NCBI RefSeq assembly: GCF_025660475.1
Contig: NZ_JAOUSF010000001.1
Coordinates: forward strand, 682,001-746,000
DNA length: 64,000 bases
Direction of reading: 5' to 3'
From: Perspicuibacillus lycopersici
GTDB taxonomy: Bacteria; Bacillota; Bacilli; Bacillales; Caldibacillaceae
Both the position numbers and the translations under genes were made by a program. A model generated the notes under the pieces. That model saw only the letters and a list, made by a program, of their open reading frames with translations. It had not been told where the DNA came from and ran no database searches. Shown here piece after piece: positions 58,176 through 64,000 of this stretch. Numbering within the stretch: position 1 is the stretch's first letter; every line of letters starts with the position of its first letter.

Positions 58176-59609
58176 TTATCTATTTTTCCTTCGATACCAA
58201 GTCAACCCTCCGGATATCGCAATTAGCAGTGGGATTACTAGTATAGCAATACCGCTAATAATCATTTGCTGAGATTGATTCATTGCCAATATTTTACTAG
58301 TAACATCCTTTGGACGAATCGACATACTATCTTGACGGTTCGATAGCCAGTTAATACTGTTAACTGTAATGTCTATATTTGCCTCATTACTAGCTTCTAT
58401 TAAACTTTCATTTAATAATTGTGTACTCGTAAAAAGAACTAGTTTACTGTCTATTTTTTCATTATCCTTGTTTTGATCCGTTATCGCCATTCCGATATCA
58501 AATGGTCCGGTCAAATCATTTTCTTGTTTTTCATAGGTTGTTGTTAATTTCATTGTTTCAACCGTTTTTCCATAGGATTGTTCAGAAGTTTGTAAGAGCG
58601 GCTCCATTATTAATGTGTCTTTTTTTACATCTAATATATCAATTGGTTGAGCGTATACAGTAAGGATCGAGTACTTGGAATCTTTAAGCGGTTTTACGAT
58701 TGGTTGTGAAGTTAACTTTGGTACTAAATAAAAGTTTTGCGACGTAACTGTATAATTTTTATCATTTTCAAATACCATTGCCTTATTAACGGAAACGCCA
58801 AAACGGTTCATCAATACATTCAAATTAGGAAATACATCTTCTCCAATATCACAAAATAAGAGAAGCCTTCCCCCATTATCGAGATACTCTTCAATTTGTT
58901 CTAATTCCATTGCTGTTAAATCTTTTTTTGCCCCATTAATCAGCAATAGATCACTTTCTTCTGGTTGCCATTCATCCTGAATAAGTTGAAGCTCTTCGAT
59001 TTGATAATTTTCTGTCTTAAGGACCGAGACTAAGCTCTCAGGTAAGGCAGTTTCATTATGTCCGACTAATGTAAAGATAGTAGAATTATAATCATTTGTT
59101 ACATTTAATATTGCATTTGTAATTTGTGGCTCGACCTGTACCTCTTCAATTTTTTGATAGGAAGAATCATAAGAATACATATCGACACTATTTATCACTT
59201 TATATTTATTCCCACTCGCTACAATAACGCTACCATATGGTAAAGTAGTACCATCTTCTTGGTATTCACTTACGAGACTAGGATTGATTTCAGGATCAAT
59301 AAACTCTACTTTTATTTTTTCTGCTTTTTTGTATTCATTTAATATTCTAGTAATTGTCGTTTCCTCAGACCCACTTTTGGAAAGCGAAATTATTGTTACT
59401 TCTTCCTCTAGCCCCGCTAATATTTGGTTGCTTTCACTCGATAAGCTAAATACTTTATTTGCTGTTAAATCAACGGTAAGATTTGAATTCCCTGCAATTA
59501 AATTAATTATATAAAGAATTCCAATTACTAATATTGTCATAAATAATGAATAACTACCATATTTAATACTTCTATTCAGCTTTTTTTCCTTGTGCTTGCT
59601 TTGTTTCAT
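58176..59609 (-). CDS. GldG-like ABC auxiliary protein
   Basis: A 477-residue protein with membrane helices at both ends (about residues 18-38 and 445-468) and a large extracellular ABC-auxiliary (PF09822-type) domain. NLTVDLTANKVFSLSSES and EEEVTIISLSK near the start and the GRLLLFCDIGEDV segment are typical. In Bacteroidetes, GldG works with GldA and GldF in gliding or secretion; in Firmicutes the role is unknown. The ATG at 59607-59609 has AAAGGA nine bases upstream; an ATG three codons earlier is also possible. Confidence 0.85.
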   Translation of the reverse strand: MKQSKHKEKKLNRSIKYGSYSLFMTILVIGILYIINLIAGNSNLTVDLTANKVFSLSSESNQILAGLEEEVTIISLSKSGSEETTITRILNEYKKAEKIKVEFIDPEINPSLVSEYQEDGTTLPYGSVIVASGNKYKVINSVDMYSYDSSYQKIEEVQVEPQITNAILNVTNDYNSTIFTLVGHNETALPESLVSVLKTENYQIEELQLIQDEWQPEESDLLLINGAKKDLTAMELEQIEEYLDNGGRLLLFCDIGEDVFPNLNVLMNRFGVSVNKAMVFENDKNYTVTSQNFYLVPKLTSQPIVKPLKDSKYSILTVYAQPIDILDVKKDTLIMEPLLQTSEQSYGKTVETMKLTTTYEKQENDLTGPFDIGMAITDQNKDNEKIDSKLVLFTSTQLLNESLIEASNEANIDITVNSINWLSNRQDSMSIRPKDVTSKILAMNQSQQMIISGIAILVIPLLIAISGGLTWYRRKNR

Positions 59610-59646
59610 CTGATCCATTCCTTTCTTGCTTACCAGCTCAAGTAAT

Positions 59647-60513
59647 TTAACTCCATCGACGTTTTTCAATGAAACGTATAGTAAAGAATAGGAAGCCTAT
59701 GATAAAAGTCATATAATATACAAGATCGGATATATTTAATATACCTAAATAGAAATCCTTACTATGCTTTGGTAGAGAGAACCAGTTGACAAAGCTAATA
59801 ATAATTCCCGCAAATAACTCTTTTTTTACAAAATATAGACCAAATATTAAACCCACACAGATAATTGCGGAAAACATTGCAAGCAGCATACTTTTACTAA
59901 ATTGGTATATCAACATACATGCAAATAAGAATAAAAAGAGAATAAATATCATACCGGAAAAGCTATCCGTAGGAAAATTATAGGAAATAGAGCCAATTAA
60001 CCAAATAAACATTGAAACACCTAATGTAGTGACACCTGCAATGACTTGGCTTTCAGTCAATGACGAGATAAATACCCCTAGTGCAAGAATACTACTGCCC
60101 ATAAAGAAAAATCCGATATATGCCGTAATGATAGATGCGTACGGAATACTACCGTAGAAGCTTAATAAAATAGGATAAACAATCGTAATAGCAAGTGTAA
60201 ATAGAAATAGCATCTCAGCAGCTAAAAATTTCCCTATTATTATTTTTGCAATAGAATTTGGTGACGTAAATAACAATTGATCTGTCCGATTTTTCCGTTC
60301 CTCGGATACTGTTTTCATCGTTAAAATTGGTGATACTAATACAAATATAAATACCATATTACTTAATGTTGTCGTAAAGGCATTGTTCGGTGTAGGTATT
60401 ACATTTAAATAAGTAAAGTATATGCCAAATAGAAATAAATAAACGGTCATAAAAATATAGCCAGTAGCTGATTGAAAGTATGCTTTCCATTCCTTGGACA
60501 ATATTGTAATCAC
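59647..60513 (-). CDS. ABC-2 type permease (GldF-like)
   Basis: A 288-residue membrane protein with six helices. The N-terminus ITILSKEWKAYFQSATGYIF and the motif MKTVSEERKNRTDQLLFTSP are typical of GldF/ABC-2 permeases. The start is GTG with AGAGGAGA upstream, two bases after the ATPase stop. It is the membrane channel or force-transmitting part of the complex. Confidence 0.9.
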   Translation of the reverse strand: MITILSKEWKAYFQSATGYIFMTVYLFLFGIYFTYLNVIPTPNNAFTTTLSNMVFIFVLVSPILTMKTVSEERKNRTDQLLFTSPNSIAKIIIGKFLAAEMLFLFTLAITIVYPILLSFYGSIPYASIITAYIGFFFMGSSILALGVFISSLTESQVIAGVTTLGVSMFIWLIGSISYNFPTDSFSGMIFILFLFLFACMLIYQFSKSMLLAMFSAIICVGLIFGLYFVKKELFAGIIISFVNWFSLPKHSKDFYLGILNISDLVYYMTFIIGFLFFTIRFIEKRRWS

Positions 60514-60515
60514 AA

Positions 60516-61460
60516 TTATTCTCCTCTCTCACTTGATGTTAATTGTAAAAATATATCTTCCAAACTGACATCATAGTTTTTCATCATAATAATAGGAAAG
60601 TGATTGGTTACTAAGTACACCGATAAAACTTCTCGAATATCTATTCCATGTTCGCTTACAATTAATAAATCTACGGTATGTTCTTCATAGTTTCCTAGTT
60701 TTTTAATATGGGTGATTCCTTCCAATTTATGAAGAGCCTTTTGAATCGCATCTTCATCACCTTTTACCCTTATATGTAACTGTGTAGTATTATTCATTTT
60801 CTCGATTAATTCATTTGGTGCAGCCGTAACAATATGTCTTCCTTTATCCAAAATCATTACTTTACTGCATATCGTACTAATTTCCGATAATATATGGGAG
60901 CTGATAATAATCGTACAATTTTTGCTAATCTCTTGGATTAGCTTCCGTACTTCAATAATTTCTCTCGGATCTAGCCCAACCGTAGGTTCATCTAATATTA
61001 ATAGGCTAGGATTCCCTAGAATTGCCTGTGCTAAGCCAACACGTTGCTTGTACCCTTTGGATAAATTTTTAATTAATCGATTCCTTACATGTTCGATTTT
61101 CACCTGCGCCATTTTTTTTTCCATTTCCAATGGTATTTGTTTCACTGGAATATGCTTTAGCTTACAAACAAATTTTAAATACTCGGCTACTGTCATATCC
61201 ATATATAGAGGTGGTAATTCTGGTAAATAGCCAATTTTTTTCTTAACCTTTTCAGGATCTTCTAAACTATCAATTCCATCAATTAAAATAGTTCCCTCTG
61301 TCATGGAAATATAGCCAGTAATGATGTTCATTAAAGTCGATTTCCCTGCTCCATTTGTTCCAAGAAAGCCGGTAATTTCACCGTCATTGATGGTAAGACT
61401 TATATCATCTAAAGCAAGATGATTACCATATCGTTTCGATATATTTTTAATTTCTATCAC
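60516..61460 (-). CDS. ABC transporter ATPase (GldA-like)
   Basis: A 314-residue ATPase: Walker A GTNGAGKST (about residues 33-41), signature LSKGYKQRVGLAQAIL, Walker B SLLILDEPTVGLDPRE and the switch His in IIISSHILSE. A C-terminal 85-residue domain is normal for this group. The start is GTG, overlapping the stop of the DUF624 gene (GTGA), which shows coupling. It drives the permease gene downstream. The fold class is exporter-like, so import is not expected. Confidence 0.93.
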   Translation of the reverse strand: MIEIKNISKRYGNHLALDDISLTINDGEITGFLGTNGAGKSTLMNIITGYISMTEGTILIDGIDSLEDPEKVKKKIGYLPELPPLYMDMTVAEYLKFVCKLKHIPVKQIPLEMEKKMAQVKIEHVRNRLIKNLSKGYKQRVGLAQAILGNPSLLILDEPTVGLDPREIIEVRKLIQEISKNCTIIISSHILSEISTICSKVMILDKGRHIVTAAPNELIEKMNNTTQLHIRVKGDEDAIQKALHKLEGITHIKKLGNYEEHTVDLLIVSEHGIDIREVLSVYLVTNHFPIIMMKNYDVSLEDIFLQLTSSERGE

Positions 61461-62194
61461 ATTATTCCACTACCTTCTGCTATCGAATTATCTTCTTTGT
61501 GGCTGGCACGAACGCTAGCAAATATTTTATTGGTCAAATACATAATAAAAAATGCTAATCCACCTGGTGCAATGACTATAAATACGGTTGGTAGTAAAAA
61601 GAACAAATAAGCTGCAACTACGAAAACAATTAATATACTAACCGTTGCTTTAAATTCCTTCAGAGCAAAATACAAGGATAAGCGGAAAATATCTTTTAAA
61701 CTCATATAATATTGGGAAATTAATGGAAAAATATAAAAACTTGAACAAATTAAAAATGCGATAAATAGAAAGAGCGGTAAAATTAAAAATGTAGCAAATT
61801 CCATTTTGATTATAATGTAATAATTTAACGAAAAAAGTGCGATAAAAAATAGAATAATTACCCATGCCAGTGTTGCTTGTTTAAAATTCTTTGTATACCC
61901 TTTAAAAAAGTCTTTGACAACCGCCACATCTGAATGATGAACAATCTTTTTCATAATACTATTTAATCCTGTAAAGGATGGCCCCATTGGAATGGCACAG
62001 ATTACCAGCATCGTTAACAATAAATAGGTGGGTAACACTTGGTTCCTGTTAGCATATAACGCCACATAAAGTGCAAATACAAATACAATATTTGAAACTA
62101 CAAATAAGACGCTCGAAGCCAAAATCCAATAAACATAGTTTACAAATGTATACATTTTTCCATCGACAAATTCCTTGTTGTCTTTATTTTTCAT
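61457..62194 (-). CDS. DUF624 (YesL-like) membrane protein
   Basis: A 245-residue protein with five or six helices. The segments VNYVYWILASSVLFVVSN and PMGPSFTGLNSIMKKIV are typical of DUF624, a family often found beside carbohydrate ABC importers in Firmicutes, as YesL in B. subtilis. Role unknown. The ATG at 62192-62194 has GGAG nine bases upstream. The stop overlaps the start of the ATPase gene, linking this sugar-associated family with the Gld-like complex. Confidence 0.82.
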   Translation of the reverse strand: MKNKDNKEFVDGKMYTFVNYVYWILASSVLFVVSNIVFVFALYVALYANRNQVLPTYLLLTMLVICAIPMGPSFTGLNSIMKKIVHHSDVAVVKDFFKGYTKNFKQATLAWVIILFFIALFSLNYYIIIKMEFATFLILPLFLFIAFLICSSFYIFPLISQYYMSLKDIFRLSLYFALKEFKATVSILIVFVVAAYLFFLLPTVFIVIAPGGLAFFIMYLTNKIFASVRASHKEDNSIAEGSGIM

Positions 62195-62225
62195 CAACAT
62201 TCACTCCTACAGGCTTAAAAGAAAT

Positions 62226-62298
62226 TTGTCCCAAAAGGAGCCAATCCCCATAAAAGTGCAAAAAATATAATTGGGTATGGCCACAATATTTGGGACAA
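62226..62298. other. Large intercistronic hairpin between GH43 and DUF624 genes
   Basis: TTGTCCCAAA (62226-62235) and TTTGGGACAA (62289-62298) are perfect 10-base inverted repeats; an inner CCAAT (62241-62245)/ATTGG (62260-62264) pair can form as well. On the minus strand ATTTCTTTT follows, so it may be a leaky terminator or processing site. Confidence 0.6.
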
Positions 62299-62308
62299 TT
62301 CCTTTTCG

Positions 62309-63364
62309 TTATTTCAACTCGGATAGCTCCCATTCATCTTGCCATCTTATCGTGACATTGTAGTTATCATCAATTTCTAATGGCAGCCATATATGTAGTG
62401 ACTTACCTAATTCATCAGGTGTCCAACGGTCACCTATATAAATAAATTTTCCATTTTTTTTATCTATTGGTAATACAAATGTGCTTTGTGAATGAAAAGT
62501 AGTTTTATCATCATCCCCAACACAAGGGTCACCTATTGTTTGGTAGTCTCCTAATGGCTTATCTGCTATTGCATATTCTGCTTGGTTCGGTTTCCAGCCT
62601 GTACAAGCTGAAGAAATGATATAATATTTCTCTTTATATTTGAATGGCGTCGGTGCTTCTCTCATCTTACGAATAAATTGCCTTGACCAAACCTCTCCCA
62701 AATTCTTTTCTGTGCATTGTGGTCTTACTCTATCTGGATCATCTGGTAGGTCAACCCATGTATAATCCGAATTTAGTCGGACAATGTACAACGTCCAATT
62801 ACCTTCTGATGCATAATAAACATATGCATCGTTAACTCCATCTCCATTGGAATCAACATCATCTACAAATACATGCATGTCCCGAAAGGAATTTCCTAAT
62901 TCTTCTTCATTAGTATGCTTGTCAAAGCCATTTTCTGGTTGAAAAAGAACCGGTCGATCGTAAAATAAAAACGTAAAAGGACCTGTTGGACTATCACTAA
63001 TAGCCACACCTGCACTTGAAAAAGCATAACCGGAGCGTTCTGCATGCATCCACATTACGAATTTTTTCGTTTTGGTATTGTAGATAACTTTAGGTCTCTC
63101 TACTCTACCGTTGTTCTTCCCTTGTAATTCTTCCGGCATATCTTCTTGTCTTAAAGCTGTTCCTTCATATTTCCAATTATATAAATCTGTAGAAGAATAA
63201 CAGCTTACTCCTACATTATTAAGATACCCTTCGGAGTTATCTTCCCCATACCAGTAATAGATACCTTCATGTACAAGAATTCCTCCACCATGTGCACTAA
63301 TATGCTTTCCGCGATTATCATTCCAAAGCTGTCCTGGTTTAAATGTTGAATACGTAACGGTCAT
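62309..63364 (-). CDS. GH43 enzyme, exo-beta-1,3-galactanase-like
   Basis: A 351-residue five-bladed propeller enzyme without signal peptide. The start region DNRGKHISAHGGGIL followed by IYYWYGEDN is characteristic of GH43 subfamily 24, whose known members are exo-beta-1,3-galactanases cutting the backbone of type II arabinogalactan. Other propeller strings are RVERPKVIYN, FRDMHVFVDD and FHSQSTFVLPI. AGGTTCAAGAGG-like sequence precedes the ATG. It lies between the binding-protein gene and the DUF624 gene. The subfamily is recognised from memory of the motif. Confidence 0.85.
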   Translation of the reverse strand: MTVTYSTFKPGQLWNDNRGKHISAHGGGILVHEGIYYWYGEDNSEGYLNNVGVSCYSSTDLYNWKYEGTALRQEDMPEELQGKNNGRVERPKVIYNTKTKKFVMWMHAERSGYAFSSAGVAISDSPTGPFTFLFYDRPVLFQPENGFDKHTNEEELGNSFRDMHVFVDDVDSNGDGVNDAYVYYASEGNWTLYIVRLNSDYTWVDLPDDPDRVRPQCTEKNLGEVWSRQFIRKMREAPTPFKYKEKYYIISSACTGWKPNQAEYAIADKPLGDYQTIGDPCVGDDDKTTFHSQSTFVLPIDKKNGKFIYIGDRWTPDELGKSLHIWLPLEIDDNYNVTIRWQDEWELSELK

Positions 63365-63411
63365 CCTCTTGAACCTCCCGTTCTATCTTTCATATACTTA
63401 ATAAAGGAAGA

Positions 63412-63443
63412 AGTAGCAAATGACAAAGTAGGCATCTGCTACT
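63412..63443 (-). terminator. Hairpin after the binding-protein gene
   Basis: AGTAGCAA (63412-63419) and TGCTACT (63437-63443) pair over seven bases, followed on the minus strand by TTCTTCC. It may lower expression of the GH43 gene relative to the binding protein. Confidence 0.5.
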
Positions 63444-63451
63444 ACATTCCT

Positions 63452-64000
63452 TTATTCTGCTGATTCTTCTTCAATCCCTAAATCAACACCATTGTTTTTG
63501 AAGTCTTCAAGTTCCGCTTGAATTTGTGGATCGATAGCTTCTAAACCACTTTGTACAGTAGTAGCTCCTGAAGCAATTTGACTAAAGAAATCATTAAATA
63601 TAGTATTAATGTTTTCGAATCCACGAATTAAGTTGATCTTCGTATTATCGTTTAACATCATAGCGTATTCTACAGATTCTTCGTCTCCAGCTGTTCCTTC
63701 ATATTCCTCACGTAACCATCTGGACCAATCTTCTTCTGTACCAATATCATTGATTGCATCCCAGATAAATACTTTGTCTTCAGGATTTTCGACTGTTGCA
63801 AGCATTACTTCTAAAGATTCTTCATAACCATAGGAAATCGGCGTATCATTCGATGGGCCAGAAGGGAATGGTAAGAATCCATATTCATCCTGCATTCTTC
63901 CTTCTGTTAAATAACTCCCTGCAATCCACCACTCACCAGAAACCATACCAATCGTACCATTAGCAAATTCTGTATATCGGAAATCCCAATTTGCACCTTC
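63452..64000 (-). CDS. Carbohydrate ABC transporter substrate-binding protein, partial
   Basis: The frame is open to the window end, so 183 C-terminal residues are seen and the start is missing. The pattern TEFANGTIGMVSGEWWIAG followed by the Pro-rich PFPSGPSNDTP is typical of family 1 (CUT1) sugar-binding proteins, as is a long C-terminal helix ending in an acidic tail (GIEEESAE). It is probably the receptor for oligosaccharides released from the glycan degraded by this locus. The permease genes would lie beyond position 64000. Confidence 0.8.
   Translation of the reverse strand, partial: EGANWDFRYTEFANGTIGMVSGEWWIAGSYLTEGRMQDEYGFLPFPSGPSNDTPISYGYEESLEVMLATVENPEDKVFIWDAINDIGTEEDWSRWLREEYEGTAGDEESVEYAMMLNDNTKINLIRGFENINTIFNDFFSQIASGATTVQSGLEAIDPQIQAELEDFKNNGVDLGIEEESAE

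Overview
The window reads as chromosomal DNA of a low-GC, endospore-forming Bacillaceae bacterium. It carries an alpha/beta-type small acid-soluble spore protein, GerA/GerB-type germination genes (degenerate here), a cytochrome aa3 quinol oxidase operon (qoxABCD), a T-box riboswitch, CcpA-type cre sites and AGGAGG-type ribosome binding sites. The sugar-gene content would fit a plant-matter-associated, perhaps halotolerant genus (Gracilibacillus, Amphibacillus or similar), but the genus is a guess. No rRNA, tRNA, CRISPR array, prophage or insertion sequence was seen.

Layout. 1-3.4 kb: a YesM/YesN-type two-component pair. 3.5-5.7 kb: a polar amino acid ABC pair (binding protein and permease, no ATPase) and a small membrane protein. 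5.8-8.0 kb: a broken gerA-gerB germination locus, facing a spore protein gene. 8.5-13.6 kb: an acetyltransferase, a PatA-like aminotransferase, an ECF sigma factor fused to a VOC domain, and a T-box-controlled NhaC-family transporter. 13.7-23.8 kb: a complete Opp/Dpp-type ABC importer, a LacI regulator, a CBS-domain protein and a GH3 beta-glucosidase; this looks like a beta-glucoside (possibly cello-oligosaccharide) system tied together by three similar operators. 23.9-29.5 kb: housekeeping and accessory genes (radical SAM, TerC, monooxygenase, PadR/HAAS pair, metallopeptidase, uridine-kinase-like protein with an in-frame amber codon). 29.5-33.4 kb: qoxABCD. 33.7-41.8 kb: a CoxG-like protein, a DUF4317 protein and a 1914-residue sortase-anchored surface protein with three lamin-tail domains and a metallophosphoesterase.

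42-64 kb is a large polysaccharide-utilisation region, all on the minus strand: sugar-binding protein (cut by the window end), GH43 (exo-beta-1,3-galactanase-like), DUF624 protein, a four-gene Gld-like ABC complex (ATPase, permease, GldG-like, DUF4340), a LacI regulator, heparinase II/III-like lyase, GH2 beta-galactosidase, a clan GH-A agarase-like enzyme, an SDR, GH51, a small Cys-rich protein, GH27 and GH127. Together these activities fit side-chain and backbone removal from a type II arabinogalactan (plant arabinogalactan protein or gum). This is the most interesting part of the window, mainly because of the embedded Gld-type ABC complex and two enzymes of unclear specificity. Regulation appears layered: a LacI protein with CCGG-centred operators, a perfect cre match on the GH51 promoter, and probably inducer sensing outside the window.
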